A DNA stretch of 64,000 bases from positions 558,001 to 622,000 of the forward strand of contig OY969884.1 of assembly GCA_963704295.1 (NCBI GenBank), in the 5' to 3' direction. Both the position numbers and the translations under genes were made by a program. Each line of letters starts with the position of its first letter. The first letter of the stretch is position 1. Below the pieces are notes generated by a model. That model had not been told where the DNA came from, did not search any database, and saw nothing but the letters and a program-made list of their open reading frames with translations. This stretch comes from JACCVL01 sp963704295. Lineage in GTDB: Bacteria; Actinomycetota; Actinomycetes; Propionibacteriales; Nocardioidaceae. This document shows, in pieces, positions 33,597-41,993 of this stretch.

Positions 33597-34934
33597 TCAG
33601 AGCAGCGGGAGCAACTGGTCGAGCTCGTACTGGCTGACCTGGCGCCGGTAGGCCTGCCACTCGGCGCGCTTGTTGCGGAGGAAGAAGTCGAACACGTGCT
33701 CACCCAGCGTCTCGGCGACGAGCTCGCTGGACTCCATCACCCGGATCGCCTGCTCCAGGTTGTGCGGCAGCGGCTCGATCCCGAGCGCGTGCCGCTCGCC
33801 GTCGGTGAGCGACCAGACGTCGTCCTCGGCCTCGGCCGGCAGCTCGTAGCCTTCCTCGATCCCCTTCAACCCGGCCGCCAGCATCAGCGCGTAGGCGAGG
33901 TACGGGTTGGCCGCCGAGTCGATCGACCGCACCTCGGCCCGGGTGGACTGGCCCTTCTGCGGCTTGTACCGCGGCACCCGGACCAGCGCGGAGCGGTTGT
34001 TGTGTCCCCAACAGACGTAGGCCGGCGCCTCACCGCCGCCGATCAACCGCTTGAACGAGTTCACCCACTGGTTGGTCACGGCGGTGAACTCCGCAGAGTG
34101 CCGCAGCAGACCGGCGATGAACGACCGCCCGGTCTTGGACAGCTGGTACTCCGCACCGGCTTCGAAGAAGGCGTTCCGCTCTCCCTCGAACAGCGACATG
34201 TGGGTGTGCATGCCCGACCCGGCGTGCTCGGTGAAGGGCTTCGGCATGAACGAGGCGTAGATGCCCTGGCTCAGCGCCACCTCCCGCACGACGACCCGGA
34301 AGGTCATGATGTTGTCGGCGGTCGACAGCGCGTCGGCGTAGCGCAGGTCGATCTCCTGCTGCCCCGGCGCTCCCTCGTGGTGGCTGAACTCGACCGAGAT
34401 CCCCATCGACTCGAGCATCGTGATGACCTCGCGGCGGAAGTCCTGGCCCACTCCCTGGGCGGTGTGGTCGAAGTAGCCGGAGTTGTCGACCGGCACCGGG
34501 ACGACACCGGGCGTGGGCTGGCCCTTGAGCAGGAAGAACTCGATCTCGGGGTGGGTGTAGAAGGTGAAGCCGAGGTCACCGGCCCGTGACAACGCTCGCT
34601 TCAGCACGTGCCGAGGGTCGGCGTAGGAGACCCCGCCGTCGGGCAGCAGGATGTCGCAGAACATCCGCGCCGTCGCCGGGCCGTCGCCGCGCCACGGGAG
34701 GATCTGGAAGGTCGACGGGTCGGGCTTGGCGAGCATGTCCGCCTCGTAGACCCGGGCGAACCCCTCGATGGCCGATCCGTCGAAGCCGATGCCCTCGTCG
34801 AAGGCGTTCTCCAGCTCGGCAGGGGCCACCGCCACGGACTTGAGGAAGCCCTGGACGTCGGTGAACCACAGCCGGACGAACCTGACGTCGCGCTCCTCGA
34901 GCGCCCGCAGCACGAAGTCCTCCTGCTTACCCAT
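33597..34934 (-). CDS. glnA2: Glutamine synthetase-like enzyme, GlnA2 type
   Basis: 445 residues from the ATG at 34934. It is a glutamine synthetase-fold ligase with FDGSAIEGF, MPKPFTEHAGSGMHTHMS, NNRSALVRVP and RSIDSAANPYLAYA. The adenylylation tyrosine is missing: the equivalent stretch reads DDVWSLTDGERHAL, so GlnE should not regulate it. In Streptomyces the GlnA2 relative is a gamma-glutamylpolyamine synthetase, so this one may not make glutamine. Gene order glnA2-glnE matches mycobacteria, with an amidotransferase gene added between. Confidence 0.92.
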   Translation of the reverse strand: MGKQEDFVLRALEERDVRFVRLWFTDVQGFLKSVAVAPAELENAFDEGIGFDGSAIEGFARVYEADMLAKPDPSTFQILPWRGDGPATARMFCDILLPDGGVSYADPRHVLKRALSRAGDLGFTFYTHPEIEFFLLKGQPTPGVVPVPVDNSGYFDHTAQGVGQDFRREVITMLESMGISVEFSHHEGAPGQQEIDLRYADALSTADNIMTFRVVVREVALSQGIYASFMPKPFTEHAGSGMHTHMSLFEGERNAFFEAGAEYQLSKTGRSFIAGLLRHSAEFTAVTNQWVNSFKRLIGGGEAPAYVCWGHNNRSALVRVPRYKPQKGQSTRAEVRSIDSAANPYLAYALMLAAGLKGIEEGYELPAEAEDDVWSLTDGERHALGIEPLPHNLEQAIRVMESSELVAETLGEHVFDFFLRNKRAEWQAYRRQVSQYELDQLLPLL

Positions 34935-34976
34935 GGCGACAGTCTTGCCGATCCGCACGCCGATCGGGACGGCAGC

Positions 34977-37199
34977 TCAGAACGAGGCGAGCCGGGGTTG
35001 GCCGCCGGCGCGTCGCAGTGCACGGTCGGCCTTCTGCTCGGCCAGTCGGCAGAGCAGGATCGCGACGACTCCGAGCTCGAGGACGGCCACTGCCTCGAAG
35101 CGGTCGGTGTCGCCGGGCAGCCACCCGGCAGCCACCGCGCCGACGATGACGGCGACCGCGAGCACGCCGAACGCGACCACGCAGGCGCGAGTGGCCAGCC
35201 GCGACCACCAGGCCGGCCAGGACCGCGCCGGTAGGCCGGGGCGAGCCGTTCCGGTGGTGACCAACCGCTCCCGCAGGTCGGGCCGCAGTGCCGCGGCCAT
35301 AGCGTCCGCGCGGCCGTGCCCGCACAGCTCGAGGCGCCGGTCCGGAAGCTCCAGGCACAGGTGCCAGCCCGGAGAATGCGCGCTGCCGTCGAGCCGCGCC
35401 GAGGTCACGTCGGCCAGCCGCACGGAGACCTCTGCATCGGCGACCCCGACCAGGCTGTCGCGGTGCGTCCTCGCCAGCTCGAGCAACTCGCGGGTCTCGG
35501 AGGGCCGGGGCAGGAGCCGGCCCGCCAGGTCGGCGAGGAACCGGCGGCTGGGATGGGGATAGCCGAGCATCCACCCGTCGAGGATGACCAGGTCCACACC
35601 GGTCAGCCGAGGACCGGCGAGCGCCGCCGTGACCGCCGTGATCGGCAGCTCGTCCAGGCCACCGGGAGGTGGCTCGGCGTCGTGCCAGGCGACGTCGAGG
35701 TCGATCCCGAGCTGCTCGAGCCAGCCACGCAGCGCGTGTACGTCGCGACGGGTCACCGAGTCGCCGACGAAGGTCGCGACCGGCACGACCTCGCCGCTGT
35801 GGTCGAGCAGCTGGGGTCCCCAGGCGTCATGCCAGCCGAGGGTCAGCCTGTCCTGCTCGAGCGCCACCACCTGGATCGCCGCGGTCAGCAGGCCGGTCAC
35901 GGCCTCCAGCCGGGCCCGCTGCTCCGCCCGCTCCCGGGCATGCCGCTCGTCGTCGCTCTCGCCGATCGCGTCGCCCCCGTGGGCCGCAGCGGTCAGCGAC
36001 GAAGGACAGTGCGGCAGCCCGGCCAACAGTGCGCCCAGCACCGGAACCCGATCGACCGTCTCAGGACCGGACCGGCGCAAAACGGTGCCCGGGGCGAGCA
36101 CCTCGAGGAGCTCGGCGAGAGTCCGCGGCCAGCGGCCGGTGAGGTGCACCACCACCGGCAGGCCGGCGTCGCGCTCGTCTCGCCACTGCGGCAGCCACAC
36201 CCGGTTCGGGAGGTCCTCGGGGGACACCATCGGGACGGGGTGCCCGTCGACCATGGCGGCCCGCTCGCCGAGCCGCCGGTCGGTGCTGACCGCATCGACG
36301 AGGAGTGAGAACGCCGGCCGAACCACCGTCCGATGGGTGCGGGACTCGATGACGCCGACCCGCTCGCAGGCGGCGAGGGTGGCGATGGCGGTCGCGCCGG
36401 GGGCTCCCAGCCCGACGCCACGCGCGGCCGCCGCCTCGCGTCGCTCGGCCTGGATGTCGTCGACCTCGCGCAGCGCGAGCAGCTCGGCGATGTCGGACGG
36501 CGTCGGCCTCAGTGCCTTCGGGACCGAGCTGTCCGACCAGCTGCCGACCGCGTCCAGCAGCGCCTGGCGGCGGCTCTCCAGCCGGCGCCCGGCACGGCGC
36601 ACGAGGACGCCCAGGAGCGGGGTGGCGTCGTTGGTGAGCCTGGCCACGTCGAGCCGAGCGCTCAGCTGCAGGCCCGGGCGCACCTGGGGATCGAGCACCG
36701 GGCGCATCCGGGACAACGGTCCGGCCACCAGCCGGTCCAGCTCGGTCAGGTCCAGGTGCCAGAGCAGCGGTGCGCCGACGTACAGCACGGGGCTGTCGGG
36801 GTCCGGCACCAGTCGGATCTCCGCCTCCGGCACCAGCCAGACCTCGGTCGGGCACTGCACTCCGACCTCGGTGGCGAGCCGGGCCAGGTGCTCGTGCAGC
36901 TTGCTCTCCACGAGCAGGTTGAGCTGCAGCCCGCGCTGGGCCGGTGGAGGGGTCCGCTGCGCGTTCAGGATCGTCCAGCCGACCGAGGCGGCGAGCACCA
37001 GCACCGGCCAGCCGAGCAACAGCGACGTGCGTCCCAGCACCAGCCCGAGGACGCCTGCGACCAGACCGAGGGCGGCGCCCGCGGTCGCGGCGGCCATGAC
37101 CCGGCGCAGCGTGAGCGTCATCGACCGCGCGGCACGCTCGGCCTCGCGCCGAGCGGTCCGCGTGCTCCGGCCCTGGACGGGCAAGTCGAGCGCGGTCAT
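34977..37199 (-). CDS. Large membrane protein with degenerate M48-peptidase-like domain
   Basis: 740 residues from the ATG at 37199. Two N-terminal transmembrane helices (about 33-57 and 60-80) are followed by a stretch like M48 peptidases (about 93-175: LVESKLHEHLARLATEVGV, VLYVGAPLLWHLDLTELDRL). Where HExxH is expected it reads AGPLSRM, so protease activity should be lost. A long cytosolic middle part of unknown fold follows (EDLPNRVWLPQWRDERDAGL, VDLVILDGWMLGYPHPSRRF), then two C-terminal helices (about 675-700 and 708-725). I recognise no overall family. It is divergent from nadE and 42 bp upstream of glnA2, probably in the same transcript. Confidence 0.7.
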   Translation of the reverse strand: MTALDLPVQGRSTRTARREAERAARSMTLTLRRVMAAATAGAALGLVAGVLGLVLGRTSLLLGWPVLVLAASVGWTILNAQRTPPPAQRGLQLNLLVESKLHEHLARLATEVGVQCPTEVWLVPEAEIRLVPDPDSPVLYVGAPLLWHLDLTELDRLVAGPLSRMRPVLDPQVRPGLQLSARLDVARLTNDATPLLGVLVRRAGRRLESRRQALLDAVGSWSDSSVPKALRPTPSDIAELLALREVDDIQAERREAAAARGVGLGAPGATAIATLAACERVGVIESRTHRTVVRPAFSLLVDAVSTDRRLGERAAMVDGHPVPMVSPEDLPNRVWLPQWRDERDAGLPVVVHLTGRWPRTLAELLEVLAPGTVLRRSGPETVDRVPVLGALLAGLPHCPSSLTAAAHGGDAIGESDDERHARERAEQRARLEAVTGLLTAAIQVVALEQDRLTLGWHDAWGPQLLDHSGEVVPVATFVGDSVTRRDVHALRGWLEQLGIDLDVAWHDAEPPPGGLDELPITAVTAALAGPRLTGVDLVILDGWMLGYPHPSRRFLADLAGRLLPRPSETRELLELARTHRDSLVGVADAEVSVRLADVTSARLDGSAHSPGWHLCLELPDRRLELCGHGRADAMAAALRPDLRERLVTTGTARPGLPARSWPAWWSRLATRACVVAFGVLAVAVIVGAVAAGWLPGDTDRFEAVAVLELGVVAILLCRLAEQKADRALRRAGGQPRLASF

Positions 37200-37369
37200 C
37201 TCGTCCTCTGCGATCTGCGGTGGGACGACCACGATAGAAAGCCTGTGACGCTCAGTGATCGGTTGTTGACCACTAGTGGCTGAACGGCTGATCGGTGGAC
37301 GACTGCAGGTGCGACCGTTCGGACATTTCGGCCACGTGGTCCCGGCGTCGCTCCCGGTGTGTCGCTGCT

Positions 37370-37381
37370 TAGGCTGGGACC
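37370..37381 (+). promoter_or_regulatory. Predicted -10 box of a leaderless nadE transcript
   Basis: TAGGCT at 37370-37375 is followed by 6 nt and the GTG at 37382, as at lipB and lipA. Confidence 0.6.
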
Positions 37382-39151
37382 GTGCCCCAGCTCCGCCTCG
37401 CCTTGGCCCAGGTCAACGCCGTCGTCGGCGACCTCGAGGGCAACGCGACGCAGGTCATCGCCGCCGTGCAGGCCGCCCGACGGGAGGGGGCGCACCTCGT
37501 CGCGCTCCCGGAGATGGTGCTCACCGGCTATCCGATCGAGGACCTGGCGCTGCGGACGTCGTTCGTGCAGGCTGCCCGGCACACGGTCACCGACCTCGCC
37601 CGCCGGCTGCAGGACCTGGGGCTCGGCGAGGTGGTGGTGGTGGTCGGCTGCCTGGACCGGGTGGAGGCGGCCGAGGAGCGACTGGGAGTGCCCCGGGGGT
37701 CGCCGCAGAACGGGGTCGCCGTGCTGCACCGCGGCGCGGTGGTGGCGCGTCAGGCCAAGCACCACCTGCCGAACTACGGCGTGTTCGACGAGGCGCGCTA
37801 CTTCGTCTCCGGTGACACCGTGAACGTGCTGCGAGTGCACGGCGTCGACGTGGCGCTGGCGGTCTGCGAGGACCTGTGGCGAGACGGGCCGTCGGCCGCG
37901 TCCGCGGCTGCCCAGGCCGGTCTCCTCTTGGTGCTGAACGGCTCACCGTACGAACGGGCCAAGGACGACGCCCGGCTGGAGCTCTGCGCCCGCCGGGCAC
38001 GGGAGGGGAACTGCGCCCTCGCCTACGTCAACCTGGTCGGGGGGCAGGACGAGCTGGTCTTCGACGGCGACTCCCTGGTCGTCGACGCCCAGGGGGTCCT
38101 GCTCGCCCGCGCCGCGCAGTTCGCCGAGGAGCTGCTGGTCGTCGATCTCGACCTGCCGGCGGCGACCGCGGACCCGGGGCAGCCGGTCACCCTGCCCGCC
38201 GCGGTCGACCGGCTCGTCGTGCGCCGCACCGTCGTCGCGGCCGAACCGGTCGCGCCCTACCCCGCACGCGACCCCACCGTCTCCGAGCGCCTGGACGACG
38301 TCGCGGAGGTGTGGCACGCGGCCGTGACCGGACTGCGGGACTACGTGCGCAAGAACGGCTTCGGCACCGTGGTCCTGGGACTGTCCGGCGGCATCGACTC
38401 GGCGGTCACCGCCGTGCTGGCCGCCGACGCCCTGGGCCCGTCGCGGGTGCATGCGGTGTCGATGCCGAGCGTCTACTCCACCGACCACTCCCGCAGCGAC
38501 GCGGCCGAGCTGGCCGAGCGCACCGGCATCGGCTACGAGGTGGTGCCGATCCACGACCTGGTGGAGGCGTTCCTGCGGCCCCTGCAGCTGTCCGGACTGG
38601 CCGAGGAGAACCTGCAGGCCCGATGCCGGGGGGTGATCCTGATGGGCCTGTCCAACCAACTCGGACACCTCGTGCTCGCCACCGGCAACAAGAGCGAGCT
38701 GTCGGTCGGCTACTCCACGCTGTACGGAGACTCCGTGGGCGGCTACGCCCCGATCAAGGACGTGCCGAAGACGCTGGTCTGGGAGCTGGCCCGCTGGCGC
38801 AACGCCGCCGCGCGCGGACGGGGTGAGAGAGAGCCGATCCCGGACGCGATCATCACCAAGCCTCCGTCGGCCGAGCTGCGTCCGGACCAGCTGGACAGCG
38901 ACTCGCTGCCCGACTACGCGCTCCTGGACGACATCCTCGACGACTACGTGGAGCGTGACGCCAGCTCGGACGAGCTGGTCGCGCAGGGCTTCGACGCCGC
39001 CGTGGTGGAGCGGGTGCTGCGGCTGGTGGACGGCGCCGAGTACAAGCGGCGGCAGTACCCGCCCGGCCCGAAGATCTCGACCCGCAACTTCGGCCGGGAC
39101 CGGCGGCTGCCGATCACGAACCTGTGGCGCGAGCACCACACCCAGGAGTGA
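37382..39151 (+). CDS. nadE: NAD+ synthase, glutamine-dependent
   Basis: Last step of NAD synthesis: amidates nicotinate adenine dinucleotide with ammonia from glutamine. 589 residues in two parts. The nitrilase-type glutaminase (1-about 270) has Glu44 in LPEMVLTG, Lys126 in KHHLPNYGVFDE and Cys162 in VCEDLW. The synthetase part has the PP-loop SGGIDS starting at Ser335 and the C-terminal KISTRNFGRDRRLPI-type end. This is shorter than the roughly 680-residue mycobacterial form and close to the alternative bacterial class. It starts at GTG behind a leaderless-type box. It is followed by panB in the same direction. Confidence 0.94.
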   Translation: MPQLRLALAQVNAVVGDLEGNATQVIAAVQAARREGAHLVALPEMVLTGYPIEDLALRTSFVQAARHTVTDLARRLQDLGLGEVVVVVGCLDRVEAAEERLGVPRGSPQNGVAVLHRGAVVARQAKHHLPNYGVFDEARYFVSGDTVNVLRVHGVDVALAVCEDLWRDGPSAASAAAQAGLLLVLNGSPYERAKDDARLELCARRAREGNCALAYVNLVGGQDELVFDGDSLVVDAQGVLLARAAQFAEELLVVDLDLPAATADPGQPVTLPAAVDRLVVRRTVVAAEPVAPYPARDPTVSERLDDVAEVWHAAVTGLRDYVRKNGFGTVVLGLSGGIDSAVTAVLAADALGPSRVHAVSMPSVYSTDHSRSDAAELAERTGIGYEVVPIHDLVEAFLRPLQLSGLAEENLQARCRGVILMGLSNQLGHLVLATGNKSELSVGYSTLYGDSVGGYAPIKDVPKTLVWELARWRNAAARGRGEREPIPDAIITKPPSAELRPDQLDSDSLPDYALLDDILDDYVERDASSDELVAQGFDAAVVERVLRLVDGAEYKRRQYPPGPKISTRNFGRDRRLPITNLWREHHTQE

Positions 39152-39255
39152 CACAGCAGACACCCGCCGCCCCTCCCCCGCGCCCGCCGGTCGTGCCAGG
39201 CTGGGAGCCGTCCGGGGACCCCCTCTCGACGGGGCCTCGAGATCTGGAGGCCGAC

Positions 39256-40077
39256 ATGTCCGAGAACCCCTCCCCGCCGGTGCGCCGGGTCCGCACCTCG
39301 CACCTGCTCGAGATGAAGCAGCGGGGCGAGCGCTGGGCGATGCTCACCGCCTACGAGCAGTACGCCGCCGCCACCTTCGACGAGGCGGGCATTCCGGTGC
39401 TGCTGGTCGGCGACTCGGCGAGCAACAACGTCTACGGCAACGAGACGTCGCTGCCGGTCACGGTCGACGAGCTGATTCCCCTGGTCCGGGCGGTGACCCG
39501 GTCGGTCCGCCGGGCCCTGGTCGTCGCCGACCTGCCCTTCGGGTCCTACCAGGCGTCGCCGCAGCAGGCCTTCGACACCTCGGTGCGGTTCATGAAGGAG
39601 GCCGAGGCGCACGCCGTCAAGCTGGAGGGCGGCCTGCCGGTGCTCCCGCAGGTCCGGCTGCTGACCGATGCCGGCATCCCGGTGATGGCGCACGTCGGGT
39701 TCACCCCGCAGTCCGAGCACAACCTCGGCGGCTACCGCGTCCAGGGGCGTGGCGACGCCGGCGCCCGGGTGCTGGACGAGGCGGTCGCGCTGCAGGACGC
39801 CGGCGCCTTCGCGGTCGTGATGGAGATGGTGCCCGGTGACATCGCCGCCGAGGTCACGGCGAAGCTCACCATCCCCACCATCGGCATCGGCGCCGGGCCG
39901 GGCTGCGACGCCCAGGTGCTGGTCTGGCAGGACATGGCCGGGCTGCGCACCGGCCGGACTCCCCGCTTCGTCAAGCGGTACGCCGACGTGCACGGCGTGC
40001 TGCTGGAGGCGGCACGGACGTTCGCGGCCGAGGTGACCGACGGGACCTTCCCGGCCCCGGAGCACACCTTCGACTAG
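39256..40077 (+). CDS. panB: 3-methyl-2-oxobutanoate hydroxymethyltransferase
   Basis: First committed step of pantothenate (CoA) synthesis: adds a hydroxymethyl group from methylene-THF to 2-oxoisovalerate. 273 residues from the ATG at 39256, with TGGAGG upstream. Motifs: MLTAYEQYAAATFDEAGIPVLLVGDS (Mg-binding Asp), VVADLPFGSYQ, VKLEGG, MAHVGFTPQSEHNLGGYRVQGR and the catalytic Glu region MEMVPGDIA, IPTIGIGAG. It matches Rv2225 in the conserved backbone. Confidence 0.96.
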   Translation: MSENPSPPVRRVRTSHLLEMKQRGERWAMLTAYEQYAAATFDEAGIPVLLVGDSASNNVYGNETSLPVTVDELIPLVRAVTRSVRRALVVADLPFGSYQASPQQAFDTSVRFMKEAEAHAVKLEGGLPVLPQVRLLTDAGIPVMAHVGFTPQSEHNLGGYRVQGRGDAGARVLDEAVALQDAGAFAVVMEMVPGDIAAEVTAKLTIPTIGIGAGPGCDAQVLVWQDMAGLRTGRTPRFVKRYADVHGVLLEAARTFAAEVTDGTFPAPEHTFD

Positions 40078-40086
40078 GGCGCCGGC

Positions 40087-40359
40087 TCAGGACCAGTCGA
40101 GCCAGGCGCCCCCGGCCCACACCAGGCCCAGCCAGGCCACCAGCCCCACGACCGGCAAGCCGGCGACGGCGCGCGGGTGCGGCCGGGCCCAGCCGACCGC
40201 GAGCACCAGCAGGCCGAGCCACAGTGCGAGCAGCCCGAGCACGGCCTGCCATGGCGCGAACAGCACGCTCGCGACGTACATCCACAGCAGCACGGCGAGG
40301 CCGCCGAAACCGATCCACGGCCCCGACCGGGACAGGTTCGCGCGCGCCACCGGGGTCAC
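40087..40359 (-). CDS. Small three-helix membrane protein
   Basis: 90 residues from the GTG at 40359, which overlaps the stop of the upstream gene (GTGA). Three hydrophobic segments (about 14-32, 36-54 and 64-82) with almost no soluble part. Family and function unknown. It is the last gene of an overlapping npdG, metal-receptor and membrane-protein unit. Confidence 0.65.
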   Translation of the reverse strand: MTPVARANLSRSGPWIGFGGLAVLLWMYVASVLFAPWQAVLGLLALWLGLLVLAVGWARPHPRAVAGLPVVGLVAWLGLVWAGGAWLDWS

Positions 40360-41120
40360 CCGGCCCGGGCCGCGCCGGCCAGCTGGGCCGTCAGCACGTC
40401 GCGTGCCTCGGCCAGCGACGGTCCGTACCAGGTCAGGTGCCGACCGGACACCAGCGCGCACGGCACCGTCGGGAACGCCTCGGGCCCGTCGTCGGCCGCG
40501 AACCGGTACGGCTCGTCCGGCAGCACCACGAGGTCGTGCTCGGGAACGGTGTCGAGGTCGAAGCGGGGATAGCGGTCGGCCGCGGCGCCGAGCACGTTGT
40601 GCACGCCGAGCCGGGCGAGCAGGTCGCCGGCGAAGGTGTCCCGGCCGAGCGCCATCCACGGTCGGCGCCAGATCGGCACCAGTGCCCGGCGAGCCGGCAG
40701 CGCCGACGCCGGCGCCGCCGGCACCGCCGACGCCGGCGCCGCCCAGGCCCGCTCCGCGTCGTCGAGCCAGCCCACCCGGTCCGCGCCCAGGGCGGCGAGC
40801 AGCTGCCGCAGCTGGTGCAGTGCCTGCGGCAGCGTCTCCGGATCGGTGACCCAGACCCGGAGGCCGGCGTCCCGCAACGCGGCGATGTCCGGCTCGCGGT
40901 TCTCCTCGGTGTTCACCACGACCAGGTCAGGGTCGAGCCGCAGCACGCCCGCGACGTCCGGATTCTTGGTGCCGCCGACCCGGGGGACGTCCAGCCCAAC
41001 GGGGTGGGTGCACCAGTCGGTGGCACCGACCAGGACGTCCGGAACGGTGCCGGCCACCGCCTCGGTGAGGGACGGCACCAGGCTGACCACCCGGCGCGGC
41101 GGCGTCCGTCGCTCAGACAT
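40356..41120 (-). CDS. BtuF-like helical-backbone metal receptor (cobalamin/chelate-binding) protein
   Basis: 254 residues from the ATG at 41120. It is of the periplasmic-binding-protein fold of class III (BtuF/FhuD-like): RVVSLVPSLTEAVAGTVPDVLVGATDWC, GGTKNPDVAGVLRLDPDLVVVN, and DLVVLPDEPYRF. No signal peptide or lipobox is present, so it should be cytosolic, unlike transporter receptors. The linker (about 125-145) is an Ala/Pro low-complexity stretch. The ligand may be a corrinoid, but this is inferred from the fold only. It overlaps npdG by 8 bp and the small membrane protein by 4 bp. Confidence 0.75.
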   Translation of the reverse strand: MSERRTPPRRVVSLVPSLTEAVAGTVPDVLVGATDWCTHPVGLDVPRVGGTKNPDVAGVLRLDPDLVVVNTEENREPDIAALRDAGLRVWVTDPETLPQALHQLRQLLAALGADRVGWLDDAERAWAAPASAVPAAPASALPARRALVPIWRRPWMALGRDTFAGDLLARLGVHNVLGAAADRYPRFDLDTVPEHDLVVLPDEPYRFAADDGPEAFPTVPCALVSGRHLTWYGPSLAEARDVLTAQLAGAARAG

Positions 41121-41832
41121 CGGTGAGCCGGACTCCCGCGTGCACCCGGTAGCGCCGGTTGACGGCGATCAGGTTGGCGGTGAGCGCCTCGACCTGGCCC
41201 GCGTTCCGCAGCCGGCCGGCGTACACCCCGCGCATCCCCGGGACCGACGCTGCCAGCTCGATCACCCGGTCGGTCGCCTCCCGGTCGTCACCGAGCACCA
41301 GCACGTCGGTCTCGACCCGGTCGACGTCCGGGTCGAGCAGCAGCACGGCGGACACGTGGTGGAACGCCGCGACGACCCTGGACTCCGGCAGCAGCCGCAG
41401 CGCCTGCTCCGCGGCACTGCCCTCGGGCACCGGCAGCGGATACGGCCCGCGCTGGTCGAAGCCGAGCGGGTTCACGCAGTCGACGACGATCCGCCCGCGC
41501 AGCACCGGCGCCAGCTCGGTGAGGGTGTCGGCGTGCGCGGCCCAGGGCACCGCCACCACCACGATGTCCGCCCCGGCCGCGGCGTCGGTGTTGGTCCCGC
41601 CGGTGACCTCGGCGGCGTGGGGCGTGGCTGCGCCGGCGGCTCGGCCGGTGCGGGACAGTTCGGCGGCGAGCCGGCTGGTCGCGGCGGCCGCCTCCTGGGC
41701 GCGCGCCGCGTCCCGCGACCCCAGCACGACCGGCAGTCCGGCCGCGGCGAACCGAGTCGCCAGCCCGCGTCCCTGCGCCCCCGTCCCACCGAGGATCGCC
41801 AGTGGCCGCGGCGTCGGGTCACCGTGGCCCAT
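41113..41832 (-). CDS. npdG: F420H2:NADP+ oxidoreductase-like protein
   Basis: 239 residues from the ATG at 41832 (an ATG 24 nt further upstream, giving MTEGRPVR, is also possible). It couples coenzyme F420 and NADP in the cytosol. Motifs: LAILGGTGAQGRGLATRFAAAG (dinucleotide binding), LGSRD, VVVAVPWAAHADTL and VDCVNPLGFD. Its presence implies that the organism makes F420. It is the first gene of an overlapping three-gene unit and is divergent from the MFS gene. Confidence 0.87.
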   Translation of the reverse strand: MGHGDPTPRPLAILGGTGAQGRGLATRFAAAGLPVVLGSRDAARAQEAAAATSRLAAELSRTGRAAGAATPHAAEVTGGTNTDAAAGADIVVVAVPWAAHADTLTELAPVLRGRIVVDCVNPLGFDQRGPYPLPVPEGSAAEQALRLLPESRVVAAFHHVSAVLLLDPDVDRVETDVLVLGDDREATDRVIELAASVPGMRGVYAGRLRNAGQVEALTANLIAVNRRYRVHAGVRLTDV

Positions 41833-41993
41833 ACGCACCGGTCTCCCCTCGGTCATGGCGGTGGCACGCTGCCGGACGCAGGTCACCACCCCGGCGGATG
41901 GCGCCACCACCGTACGGAGCGAACCGGTCGCCGTCGGCCGCGGGGAGACAATCCGGTGGCGCCCGGACCCGGCGACCGGGATCATCGCCGCAC

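Noticed and set aside
40700..40745. GCCGGC-rich repeat within the metal-receptor gene
   Set aside because: It is an Ala/Pro-rich linker in the protein and stays in frame, so it is ordinary low complexity.
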